Source: Isoetes taiwanensis
Taxonomy: Eukaryota; Streptophyta; Lycopodiopsida; Isoetales; Isoetaceae
DNA: 64,000 bases
Direction of reading: 5' to 3'
NCBI GenBank assembly: GCA_021234155.1
Contig: JAJEKV010000058.1
Span: 383,814-447,813, forward strand
The notes beneath the pieces were generated by a model. That model had not been told where the DNA came from. It saw only the letters and a program-made list of their open reading frames with translations, and searched no databases. The translations under genes and the position numbers were made by a program. Positions 35,395 through 46,444 of the stretch are shown in pieces (position 1 is the first letter of the stretch; every line of letters starts with the position of its first letter).

Positions 35395-35695
35395 GAGCCC
35401 ATATTAATCCTACATTGCAAGAGGTAAAGTATTTGTCAAAGGGGATTTCCAAGAAACATAGGTATGCCATCTGCAGGATGAGGCTGAGCTCACATATGTT
35501 TGGTGTTGAAGCAGGCAGGTGGAATGACATTCCTCACGAGCTTAGATTGCGTAAGAATGTGAGGCAGAGATACTTGAAGATGAGGAACATATACTTCTGC
35601 ATTACCCTGCTTATAGAGATATTCGGGAGAAATATGATGTGTATAGATTTGATGGTCCCTTAGATGGAATAATCAATCCTCCTCCTCCTCCTTCC
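35395..35695 (+). mobile_element. 5'-truncated LINE copy with CCT tail
   Basis: The sequence codes for a close relative of the preceding LINE's C-terminus (VKYLSKGISKKHRYAICRMR, GVEAGRWNDIPHE). It ends TTGATGGTCCCTTAGATGG, then a CCT repeat (about 35677-35695). It starts almost at the end of the previous element's TC tail. Confidence 0.8.
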
Positions 35696-36475
35696 CTTCC
35701 CAGGCACCAACTCCAACTGCTCATCATTTTTAGTTGAACATGGATGCATCTTCAATGTGGATTTGGTACGAGATTGGTAGTAGACACAAGACTTCGGTCC
35801 ATTGTAAGAAGTACATGAAGCTTTTTTAAAGTCCCTTGATATTCTCAAGACTATGCGGGGCAACCCTGCATACTAGAATGGATTGATTTTTATAGGGATG
35901 GCCTAATACCCTTAGCAGGTGAGGTAGATAAGTCTGGAAAGATCTACACCAGACATTCAGTGCTAAGAGACTATTCAGTTGGAGGTAAAACATGTACTGA
36001 CGTGGAATATCACAAGGACCCACTCGAACTTCCGATGGGTGAAGTAGAGTAAGAACAACAAAGTTACTCAGGTGGGTATAATTATGAGAAAGCTTATGGA
36101 GGTGAAGGACCAACCTAGCACAGGCGATGGCTAAGGAAGATAAAAAGGTGGACATCATCGACTTTGAAATTGCCTTGGCTGTTGCCAAAAGGAGATGTCA
36201 GACTCCAAAGAGTCAGCACCACTGATGCTAGGACTTAATCTAAGTCCATACTAAAGCGAGGTTTGTGAAGAGACTAGGTAGTATGCTTTTACAATTCTCT
36301 GTAGTTTCAACTAGCTAAATGATGACGCTGTGAACAAATCAATAAAACCTTGATTTGTTCTACCCCATCAAATGGGATTGTGTCACTATGATGATGCTAC
36401 TAAAAGGATGCTATGGTTTGCATACTTTCTTTTATCATGTCCATCTCCTTTCTTCTGTCATTGCAGATGCAAACT
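35696..36475. other. Spacer before the chromovirus, nothing recognised
   Basis: No gene or repeat seen. The last five bases, AAACT (36471-36475), are the left flank of the chromovirus. Confidence 0.4.
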
Positions 36476-36849
36476 TGTGACGGTCCTTCGCCCGACACTT
36501 GTTGTTACTTAAATACTTAACACAATGCTGAAGATCCAGGGGTGCAGAACCTACATGTCGTCCCCAAAATCCAATTAATATGTTGCGGTATCCCTTAGCT
36601 ACGGATCTCTAGCTCAGGAAAATAACCTTCACCTAGAAGCAACTCGATCCGCACTAGTGAGCTTCATCAGTGCCCACTCGCTAGTGTTGAGTGCTAACAA
36701 TCATGGCCTTAGTTTTTGCTTATTCTCCCCGTAGAGATGTGGGCAGACCAATCTAGGCTAGCAGCATGATAACATCTTGTCAAAAATATCTAATAGCAAC
36801 GCAATATCTAAATAGTAAAAAACTATCAATATTACAAGAGGTCATAATG

Positions 36850-36920
36850 CACTCGCCAATGCTACAAAAGTCCAATGACCTCACGGCCTTATGGACGTAA
36901 AAATGTATTCTATTCTATTC
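36850..36920 (+). mobile_element. 71-bp LINE tip with TATTC tail and 7-bp TSD
   Basis: The insert ends TTATGGACGTAAAAATG followed by three TATTC units. It is flanked by CATAATG (36843-36849) and TATAATG (36921-36927). The 5' LTR at 50841-50855 reads GAGGTTATAATGGGC without it, an empty site. Confidence 0.85.
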
Positions 36921-38052
36921 TATAATGGGCTAAAATCCTAAACCAATAGCTATAGATAACTTAATTTGATCTTGCAGCATAAATTAGAAAACTAGAATGA
37001 CGTGCAAAAGAGTAATTGAAGCATATCCATGAGCAATTTGAACCCTCAACGTTAACTTTACAAATAAGCGACTTAACTTTTATATTATAATTTCATACAC
37101 AAACAAAATAAACTCACAAGTTTTTTATTGTGACATGCAAAAAAAGAATAATTTGGAACTTGTTCCAACACAAGTTTGAACTTTTGACCTCTAGTTTGTA
37201 CATAAGCATCTTATCCAATATGCTATATCTTTATATATAATATTAAATACGTTTACTTATCTAATAACCAATTGTCTTTTTTCTAAATCCCTTTAAAAGG
37301 CTGACTTGGCATCACCCGATTGGGTGGGCCACCAAGATTGGCTCCATTTTGGCACGGGGCAGCGGCGGATGGCTTGCCCTATCCATCGGATGATCCCTCG
37401 AGGGATAAAGACATCAATAGATGAGCCGAATAAGAATTTCGGACTCTGGGCTTTTAAGAGAATACAACAATTCATGATTTGGAGCAGTTATCTGGATTGA
37501 AGTTTCTAAGCCAGGGCTTTGTTTTTTTGGTGCATGAACTCTAAATTGGTCTCTGATTAAATCGTAGTTCCTCGGATTTCAAATAGAATGGGTTCAAATC
37601 CCTTCAGTTTATACATGCTGGAGCAGACAAAGCCAAGCAATTGAGTCGCCTTGGAGCAGACAAAGCCAGGCAATTGAGTCGCCTTGTATCATCTGCAAGA
37701 GCCATTTTGCTTTTCATATTTATATGACAGTGCATTTGCATGCAAGAGAGTGGCCCGGATTTGCCTGGCCGACTGCACATTTGAGCCCATCTGTGCATCT
37801 ATAGTAGGGAACGCTTTGCACAGAGAGAGGCTTTGCTTACTACTGATATTTATCACAGATCTGACATGAGACTTGTGTTCTTTTAATGCTAAATGCTTTG
37901 AGAAGTTTAAAAGAGTTTTAGTTCTAACCTGTGATCACTTCTTTCAAATTTTGTTGCATAATTACTCAATGCTCTTCTTCTTCTATACTTCCCCCTTCTC
38001 ACATTCCTGTTTTTCCATTCTAATTTCTCTTCTTTGAGTCATCATTTTGCCA

Positions 38053-41047
38053 AAGAGTGGGGTCGAGTCTGCGTGGCGAGGCCAGTGTCGTGCTTTCTTG
38101 GACACTTTGTATCGGGGACGCTCCATTCTTGGCGAGGGGCGTCTTCAGTGTTCATGATCGTGATATTTTGGCACAAATCCAAGCATTGGAGGAGGAGCAA
38201 ATTCAGCAAGCAAAGATGAAGGCATGTCTGCAGTGGTTTCGTGATGGAGACCGTTGTACGGGCTTCTTTTTTCGTGCACCTAAGAGGCGCCGCATGTCAT
38301 CAGCCATGTCCTCATTGCTTTTTTTGCGAATGGTTCGATGCTAACAGAGCCGGTGAACTTAGGCAAACATCGCATAACCACTTCAGGGCGTGTTTTGCCG
38401 AGAAACATCTTCCCTTTCAATCGAAATGCAAGATCTTTGTTTTTATCTAGGATTTCCCCATCATTTACGGTGCAACAAGCGAGTCAATAGAGGCGACTAT
38501 GGCGGTGATGATTTAGGTTTGATGCGAAAAGAGGCAAATGCCCGGGTTTGGATGGTTTGCCAATTGAGTTCTTCAAGAGTATTGGGAATGGCTGGAGCCG
38601 GATGTGTATGATGCTTTACGTGACTTCGGCGGTCCCTTTGCTTTGGATAGAATTCTAAACACAGGTGCCATCTCACTCATCCTTAAGGTCAAGGATCCTC
38701 AGACTATTTCAGATTGGCGGCCCATTACCTTATTGTCATCCGTATATAAGATCTTCGCCAAGGCTTTTGCAACAACGACCCAGTCAGGTTTTCTTCCAAA
38801 ACGGTGCATTTTGAATAATGTTGCTGCTGCTTACAAGGGAATTTATTGGGCACGTAGGCAAAACCTTCCAGTTGTATACCTTAAGCTTGATTTTGCAAAA
38901 GCTTATGACAGTGTCAGCTGGGAATTCATGCGCCGTTGTATGCTAAGACTGGGATTTGGGGAACAATTCACATCAGATATTATGAAGCTGCATATCTCTG
39001 CTCGGGCGACTGTCCTGTTCCATGGTGAGCCGTCACATGCCTTTTCACTTGGTCATGGTATTCGCCAGGGATGCCCTTTAGCACCATTGCTTTTCACAAT
39101 TGTTGCAGAGGCTTTGTCACAGTTATTCACTATTGCAACGACAGAGGGACTTCTCCATGGTCTTGCAATGGAGGATGGCACACAAGAGGTTTGCAATCAA
39201 TATGCAGACGACACGTTCCTCTTCCTAGTCGCTAATGATGAGAATCTTGCTGCTGCCAAACTGCTTTTAGATACTTTTTCACTGGCTTCTGGTGTTCTTG
39301 TAGGGTGGCAGAAGTGTACAGCTTTGTGGACATTGGATAATCCGGCTCCGGCATGTGTTCACGATTATCCATGGAAATTACTTGCGCATGGACAGGCCAT
39401 CAAGTTGTTGGGGATTCCAGTTGGCATCCATGTTACTATGGGAGCTGCATGGGAGGAGATCATTAGGGGTTTGGAGAAGCACTTGTTCTGGTGGTCCACC
39501 GCTAAGTTGTCTCTTGCGAATTAGAAGTATTACGATGGCCAAGTGGGTCCTTAGTAGTACCCATGTTTATATGGCATCCCTTCTTTGCTAGCACCACAAA
39601 TCAAAGTCGTGGAGCTCATTGCAATAGTTGAACTTTATTTGGGCGTGCTTCGAGGAAGGTCTTTGTGGTTAAGGTGGCTTGGTCGAAGTGCATCCTTCCA
39701 AAATGGGCGTGTGGTGCAGGTATGATGGACTTCTTCTTTGCAGAGCAAAGTGCTTATTTCAAAGTTCATTTGGAGACTCTGAATGGTGAGGATGACTCTC
39801 CAGTTCCGCCTTCTTAGACAAGCTCTTGGTCCTTTGTATCCCTCTAGGCAAGAAGGTCGTCAAACCAGTCCCTACCTTGGGCTTTATTTCGGACTCGCAG
39901 CCTTTTCCAAGTGCTTCTCCATTTTTGCGTGGCTTGTTGGCAGCATGGGAGGCGATCGGAGACATCTTTTTCTGCCATGCCCCTCTATCCACACCCTATT
40001 GGAGACTCCATGGTGGTGGGCACCCGCGCCTCGGACCCCTCGGCACCTCCATTGGCGACCTCGGTTCATCCCCACCCGAGAGGCGATGGGTTTTGCAGGT
40101 GTTGTCTCTATTCAAGCATGGTATGAGGAGGTTCCTCTTGTCTTGGCTGAATTTCGGGCAAAGTTCCTGCTCTCTCGTTGGAATGTATCTACGGGAGAAG
40201 GTCGCCGAGAAAATTTGCCTCTTATGGTGCAAGTTGGTGTTCTTTGAGCGGGTGTCATGGAATTTTGTCATGAAAATATTCACAAAGGCAAGCAATTTGT
40301 CGGATCAAGTATATCGCCTTCTTTTAGTACCACAACCCCTCCGGTTGCGGATGGGTGGCACGCATTACATGTTCCACGACCCACTTTGTGTCGCACATGG
40401 CGATGGCTTTGGGATAGGTTGCTCCACCCTAAAGTCTCAGATCGCGTGGTGGCGGGGTTATCCACCAGTGCCTGCGGGTTAATGCCTTTCGACATCGCTA
40501 TGATCCTCGCATATCTGCGGTTTGCCCTCTACGTCTTTCGGACGTTGAGACTCTTGAGAATTGTCTCTTTGATTGTCCGAGGTTCAACAGTAGGGTCCTC
40601 GCTACAAGGTTTGTTTAATGATACATTGGACTGCCGATGCATCCTTTTGGCGCCCTATCCCAATGCATGGCCTCCGGCTAAACAAAGGGCATTTCATCTT
40701 GGTTCGGTTGGCTCCTATGGTCGATATGGGAGCATCGCAGACACCACATCTTCGAGGGCATTTATTCATCGCACATTACGGTGTTATTACGGTGGCGAGA
40801 AAAGATATTGACGACCCTACGATTTGTTCCTCCCTTGATTTCAGGCGGTGGAACGATTCGGATTCAAGATATCTTGAATTGATTCTTATCATTAGTCTCC
40901 TATTGCGGGTAAGTACATTGTGCTCCAGGCTCGTGCTCCTGTGGCATCTTTGTGTGCTTACACAGTTAGATGAGACATGTAAATTTTGTACTTTCTCTCT
41001 GATTAATAAACTTTTTGGCCTTCGTCCTTCACAAAAAAAAAAAAAAA
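38053..41047 (+). mobile_element. L1-type LINE with poly(A), 5'-truncated ORF2
   Basis: Inserted in the 3' LTR. Plus-strand ORF2 fragments: WFRDGDRCTGFFF (about 38235), then the RT from 38604 to 39524 with ISLILKVKD, SDWRPITLLSSVYKI, SGFLPKRCILNNV, GIRQGCPLAPLLF and the catalytic box YADDTFLF. A zf-RVT-like C-terminal region is scattered over frames at 39780-40800. The element ends ATTAATAAACTTTTTGGCC and a run of A at 41032-41047. The 5' part with the endonuclease is missing. It shows frameshifts before and after the RT, so it is inactive. Confidence 0.88.
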
Positions 41048-41101
41048 CTATCTAAAGAACTTATAGAAATATTTTAAAAGTACAATATAATTTACATCAC
41101 A

Positions 41102-41115
41102 TTCTTATCCCCTTT
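41102..41115 (-). other. Polypurine tract of the chromovirus
   Basis: On the minus strand AAAGGGGATAAGAA lies directly before the 3' LTR start TGTGATG, as expected for the plus-strand primer of reverse transcription. Confidence 0.8.
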
Positions 41116-41279
41116 AAGATTTAACGTCCTCGTCGAATATAATTCACATCACATTCGCATTATTGCAAGTGATACTCCTTCACAACTTCATATATTGTTT
41201 ATACTTAACAAGTTTGATACATCTTTTAGATAGTCTTATCCCGTGGAATGATATAGGTTGAAAAAGGTTTAGAAAATCC

Positions 41280-41462
41280 TTAGCATATTTTGCTTCGGCC
41301 TCGTTTAATTCCATCTAAGTGGTCTACAGGATAATCTGCCCATTGTATAAGAATTTCTTTGGTTGTTCTACTACGTAACTTTCGTTCTCGATACTGCAAT
41401 ATTTGAGATGGCATTACTTCAAAGGTATTGTTTTCTTGAATTAATTGCAATTCAGGAAGCAT
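41280..41462 (-). pseudogene. Chromodomain at the integrase C-terminus
   Basis: The frame reads LPELQLIQENNTFEVMPSQI, RKLRSRTTKEILIQWADYP and ends soon after. ILIQWADYP fits the (Y/I)LV(K/Q)W..(Y)P core of chromodomains that end chromovirus integrases and are thought to guide insertion to modified chromatin. It is short and the last helix is damaged (DGIKRGRSKIC). Confidence 0.75.
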
Positions 41463-41499
41463 TTGATCACCGTCATGTAGAGGGTTTCAACAAAGTAAT

Positions 41500-42560
41500 A
41501 TAGAAGACATCATGAATCCTTACATGTGGTGGCAACTCTAATTGATATACTAGGTTTCCCATCTTTTTAATGATTCTGAAAGGACCAGTATATCTTGGAG
41601 CAAGTTTAGCACATTTTTCAATTCTAAGTTGACCTTTCTTTGGCTTCACACGGAGATATACAAAGTCTTTAATCTTGAATTCTCAATGTATTCTATGCTT
41701 ATCTGCAAATTGCTTCTATCTATATTGTGCTTCTGCTAGCCTGCTTCTTACAAATTGCACTTATTTGCATATTCTTCCAACATCTGTCTAGAAATTTCAG
41801 ATTTAACCATGTGATCATACCAATTTATTGGAGCATAACAATCCTGTCCGTAAAGTGCTTCAAAAGGTGTCATCCCTATAGATTCCTATTTAGAATTATT
41901 GTAAGCAAACTCTGCTAAGGATAAACGAGCTTCCCATTTCTTTGGATTGTCTTGACAATACATCCACAACATGTCCTCAAGGATCCTGTTGACTCTTTCT
42001 GTTTGTCCATCGGTTTCTGGATGATAGGCTATGCTCATTTGCAATTGAGTTACAACTCTCTTGAAAAATGAAGTCTAAAAGTTACTAGTAAACCTTTGAT
42101 CTCTACCAGAAACAATATTTATAAGAATGCCATGTAGACGAAAGATATCATGAATACAGATTTTAGCAGTTTTCTTCGGTGTTATGATTTTCCTAACTGG
42201 AAAGAAATGAGCATGTTCAGTTAATCTGTCAATCACTACAAGAATAACATCCTTTCTTGTTTGTGTCCTTGGCAATCCCACTATAAAATCCATGCTAATA
42301 GATTCCCATTTTCTTTCTGGAATAGCTAACGGCTGCAAAAGGCCAGGTGCCCTAATCTGTTCTGCCTTAACACGCGAACACATCACACAATTTTTAATAT
42401 ACTTACGTGCATAATCTTCTAGCCCTAGCTAGAAGAAACTCCTCTTTACCTTGTGATATGTCTTATGGAATCCTGGATGAACTGATATTACTGTATCATG
42501 ACATTCACTTAATATCTTCTTTTTGATGTGATCAACTGCAGGAATACAAACTCGATTTGT
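41500..42560 (-). pseudogene. Chromovirus integrase core and zinc region
   Basis: The open part (42386-42075) shows MDFIVGLPRT with the first catalytic Asp, then IFRLHG and VSGRDQRFTSNF. The usual motif is SDRD, so the second catalytic Asp has become Gly. Upstream the zinc region ends CSRVKAEQ. Downstream, frameshifted pieces (41990-41480) continue toward the chromodomain. Confidence 0.85.
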
Positions 42561-42596
42561 ATCCGAATATTCCATGTTCAAAACTATAATTATCCT

Positions 42597-43423
42597 TTAA
42601 CTCCAAATTCTCCTTCTGTACTTCCTTCTCGGTCCAAAATACTTGTCTATAGTAATACTCTCTTTTACCTCATCCAACCAATCTGTTGTAATCATAGTTA
42701 TTGCACAGCAAGCTGGGAATCTAGATAAAGCATCTGCAATAACATTTGTACTATCCACTTTATAATTAATCTGAAAGTCATACTCTTGAAGAAGTTCCAT
42801 CCACCTACGTTGTCTCAAATTCAAATTAGGTTGTTTCATAAAATATGCAAGACTAGCATGGCCAGTATGCACTTCAAAATGATTCCCTAAAAGATATTGT
42901 CTCCAAACTCTAAGCGCATGTGCAATTGCCAACAATTCTTTATCATTTCGTTCGGCATCGTTCAGCTTATGAGAAATATATGCACACACATGCTTCTCTT
43001 GTATCAATACAGCTCCTGTCCCTTCCCCACGAGCATCTGTCATAATCTGATACTTCTTACTTGGGTCTGCCACTTTTAAAACAGGAGCATTTATTAACTT
43101 CTCTTTTAAATTTTTGAAAGCTCTCTCACATTTCTCATCCTATTGAAAAGCTACATTTGATTTTGTAAGTGTTGTCAAAGGACTTGTTATTGTAGAACTT
43201 TTGATAAATTTCCTATAAAACCCTGCAAGTCCTAAGAATAAGCGCACCTGTTTTGGGTTTTTAGGAGCAGCCCATTTCTCACCGCCTCAACCTTTTTGGG
43301 GTCGGGTTTAATTCCTTTGTGAAACAATATGACCTAAATAATATATTTTGATTGCTACAAAATGAACACTTGACTTTCTTAGCATACAATTTTCTCTTTT
43401 CAAAATACTCAAAACAATTCTCG
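42597..43423 (-). pseudogene. Chromovirus RT end and RNase H
   Basis: 43415-43280 codes for the RT segment FEYFEKRKLYAKKVKCSF. 43073-42597 is RNase H: DPSKKYQIMTDARGEGTGAV, RNDKELLAIAHALRVW, HTGHASLAYF, DALSRFPA. The Gly in HTGH stands where the family has Asp (TDH), so one active-site residue is lost. Confidence 0.88.
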
Positions 43424-44510
43424 AATAAGGGCTCGTGATGAAAAGGACAAAAGCTCCCGCTAGCTAGGCTTTTCATTCATCTCAGCAGTTTTTCTACAAT
43501 GGTATAGACTGGGTAGCTGCACATCGTAGGCTACCCAAAAAATGATAAACATAAGGAATATCCAGTTATAACACCTGGACCCCAAATAAAATTGTGTGCT
43601 ACAGATGTTGGCTAGTGTACTTGCCGAGAGCTTATCGCCGGGATTAAAAAAACCCTGCCCTTTTGGGTTTTTGAGGAAAAACCATAGCGATAAAATCTCG
43701 GCAAGGGGCTTGGAGAACACAAGACTGCTAAACGTTCTCACAAAAAAAACCCACGCTCCATAGAGAATACCGAAGTCGCGCATCACCCCTGGACCTGCAA
43801 ATCACCAACAAAAAAATCAATAGAGAAAAAACCTCGAAAAGAAAGGGGCTGGTCACACGTGCCACGCGACAAAAAACAACATTTATGCCTCAAAAAAGCA
43901 AGGGGTTGGTCAGATGTGCTATGCGACAAAAAATAACATTTATAATAATATACACATTAAGGGAGAGTGGGTGGGTGGGAGTCAAGGGAACTGTTGAGAG
44001 AGGAGAAAACGCGGATGAGAAGTCGATGAATAACCTGCAAAAAGTAGCGATCCCCAAATGAACTGTGAGCTAATGCATACAATGCATGCATGCATGGGAT
44101 GCATGCCCATTCGAGAATATCGTCCGATAGCTTCGGATCGATGGCATTCTCGAATAAGGGCTCACATGGAAAAATGACAAAAACTCACGACAAAAAGAAG
44201 GTCGAGGGTTAAAGGATGGCCAAAAAGAGGACAAGATGGGGAAGAACATATCACAACATGGAAAAAAGGCGTCGCCAACGGGCAAACCAAGCATGGAGAA
44301 ACCCTCTTCTACCCGGTATCAAAGAAAGAGAGTCAAGGGAACTGTTGAGAGAGGAGAAAACGCCGATGAGAGGCCGATAAAGAACCTGCAAGAAATAGCG
44401 ATCCTCAATGAACCCGAGCCCGGAAAATGCATGCAATGCATGCATGCATGGGAGAGAGATGCATGCTAAGCCCATTCGAGAATACCGATCCGATGGTTGG
44501 GATCGATGGT
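43424..44510 (-). mobile_element. Two tandem E-type units inserted in the RT gene
   Basis: The RT reading frame is broken between EEHREH and FEYFEKRKL by two units: 44510-44144 (short) and 44143-43424 (long). Both carry GTCAAGGGAACTGTTGAGAG and a run of TGCATGCATGCATG (on the plus strand). They begin (minus strand) with CATCGATCC and end GAGCCCTTAT. TCGAGAAT occurs at both outer borders and between the units. The long unit holds the hairpin 43621-43704. Each unit's 5' part can fold, because TCGAGAATACC and GGTATTCTCGA lie about 25 bp apart. Confidence 0.75.
43621..43704 (-). other. Hairpin in E unit
   Basis: TTGCCGAGAGCTTATCGC on the plus strand pairs in 16 of 18 positions with GCGATAAAATCTCGGCAA. 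The loop holds runs AAAAAAACCC, GGGTTTTT and GGAAAAACC that can form an inner stem. Confidence 0.8.
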
Positions 44511-44539
44511 ATTCTCGATGTTCTCTATGCTCTTCCAAA

Positions 44540-45340
44540 TTCTTTGAATAAATAAGTATATCATCAAAGAACTCGAGGACAAACTTATCAAGATATTCAC
44601 AAAAACGATCGTTTATTAGACACGAAAAGTTGTTGGTGCATTTGTTAAAACAAAAGGCATAACCACAAATTCAAGATGCCTATATCTTGTAGAAAAGATG
44701 TTTTGGTATGTCACTCTCTTTGATTCTTATCGGTGATATCCATATCTAAGATCTATTTTTGAAAACAATGTAGCTCCTTGAAATTGATCAAATAAGTCAT
44801 CTATTCTAGGCAATGGATATTCATTTTTAATTGTAATATCATTTAATTGCCTATAATCAACACACATACGCATAGAACCATCTTTTTTCTTAACAAATAA
44901 TACTAGAGCACTAAAAGGTGAAATACTAGGCTGTATATATCGTTGATCTAGAAGTTCTTTTAACTGTTTTTTTTTTAATTCTACTAACTCTAACAAAGCA
45001 AATCTATATGGAGCTTTTGATGGAGGAGAAGCTCCTGGAACCAAATCATTGCATGATCAACATATCTTCGAGGAGATAACTCTGTCAACTCTTCCGGAAA
45101 CACTTCCTTGAATTCCCCGAGGATATCCTGCACATCATTCATGTATACTTGATTAATTTCTCCTGACCCTTTGAGTACAACCAACCCCAACATTTCATGC
45201 TTCCGAATTGACCTCTTGATTTGCTTGCGACTAATGGGCTTGGGAGTAAAATACTGCTTATTCACTCCTTCCAATGTATATAGCTCTTGATGTTCCTTAG
45301 ATTTTACTCTCACAACTCTTTCATGACAATCTACTATCAC
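44540..45340 (-). pseudogene. Chromovirus reverse transcriptase, N-terminal half
   Basis: Reading down from 45340: the protease-RT linker (DILGEFKEVFPEELTELSPR), then [69 protein letters not shown], and after a frameshift the catalytic region near 44560 (DDILIYSK). These are standard Ty3 RT boxes. Several stops and shifts break the frame. Confidence 0.9.
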
Positions 45341-45344
45341 TAAA

Positions 45345-45660
45345 CCATTCCATGCCTATAATCATATCATATGAGCCTAGCTGAAGCACATGGAAATTTG
45401 CAATTGTAGGCATTTCTTGCACTTTCAATTTTAATATATGCACATACTCGCTAGTAGCTTTTCACCATCAGCCATTTTCACCATTCTTAAGGCTTGTTGA
45501 TTAATATTCAACCTAAACAACTTAACAAGCCTTGGTGAAATAAAATTGTGAGCTGACTCCGTATCAATCAAAATACTAAAATGAACTTCATTGATTTTAC
45601 CTTCAACCCGCAGACTATATGTGCTGCGATTTGCACTATCCCTTGATCAATTCTTTTGCA
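45345..45660 (-). pseudogene. Chromovirus aspartic protease
   Basis: The minus strand codes HFSILIDTESAHNFISPRLV. The usual active site is D(S/T)G, so the Gly has become Glu. The context, between the gag zinc knuckle and RT, fits. Confidence 0.75.
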
Positions 45661-45734
45661 CAAACTTGTATATCTTCCTCTAAATCCATGAGACTTACTT
45701 GATGAACTCTCATTGCCCCTACATTTTGAGATCC

Positions 45735-46441
45735 TTAAACCTTGACATTTGAATTATTCTTCGGTGGGACAAAACGTGCCATGTGCCCCTTTTGCTTACA
45801 GTAAAAACATAAATTTTCCTTCATGCACTTATCATATTCAACTTTCTTCTTTTCTTCATCCATCTGTGACATTGCATTCAAATGTAACTTAGGGGCATTA
45901 TAAAAAGTTTGATGAACCTGAGAGTTCGATTCATCTCTATAATTCTTTTGAAAATTTCCTCTTTGTGGCTCTCTATGATTGGCATTCTTCTCCTCCTTAG
46001 GGATACTCTCAAAGTATCGAGCCTTGTGCTTTGCTTCTTCCAAGGTGAGTTATCCAACTAATTTATAAGCTCGATATCTAGTCCTTGCACAAAGCGACTA
46101 GCTAATTCCTGCAGTTAAAGATTAATTATCTTTAATAATACTTAGTTTAAAGAACGATGCTTGCGTAATATAGAAATAATTCCTTTTGAATTTAACTTTA
46201 GACAATGTCGTTCCAAAGTGGAGAATTCTTGTATATAGTTATCCAATGATTGCCCTTTCTTTTTACACTCCATGAATTTATTCATCTGTATGATATGAAA
46301 GGAAGGTGGACAATATTTTGATACGAAGAGTTCCTTGAAGGTCTCCCAAGCTACTTCCTCATCAGTCACCACATGTGTTGTCTTATGATGATTCCACCAC
46401 ATTAAAGCATTCCCAATCAAACTCAATGCCACTACTCCCAC
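45735..46441 (-). pseudogene. Chromovirus gag, C-terminal part with zinc knuckle
   Basis: 46441-46142 codes the retrotrans_gag core (SLIGNALMWWNHH, WETFKELFVSKYCPP, CKKKGQSLDNYIQEFSTLE). 46043-45735 carries the CCHC knuckle CFYCKQKGHMARFV, whose last Cys is Val. A frameshift separates the two. Confidence 0.88.
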
Positions 46442-46444
46442 ATT

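Larger units (their letters stand above)
36476..41101 (-). repeat. 3' LTR of the chromovirus, with two insertions
   Basis: It aligns in order with 50450-54521: 36476-37275 with 50450-51195, 37279-38052 with 52960-53690 and 54366-54420, and 41048-41101 with about 54468-54521. The breaks are insertions in one or the other LTR. The LTR itself carries tRNA-like B-box words (GAGGGTTCAAATT on the minus strand near 37030), so it may contain old SINEs. Confidence 0.88.

Noticed and set aside
43980-44470. CRISPR-like spaced repeats (TGCATGCATGCATG words)
   Set aside because: Only two units, explained by the tandem E-type elements. The genome is a plant nuclear genome.
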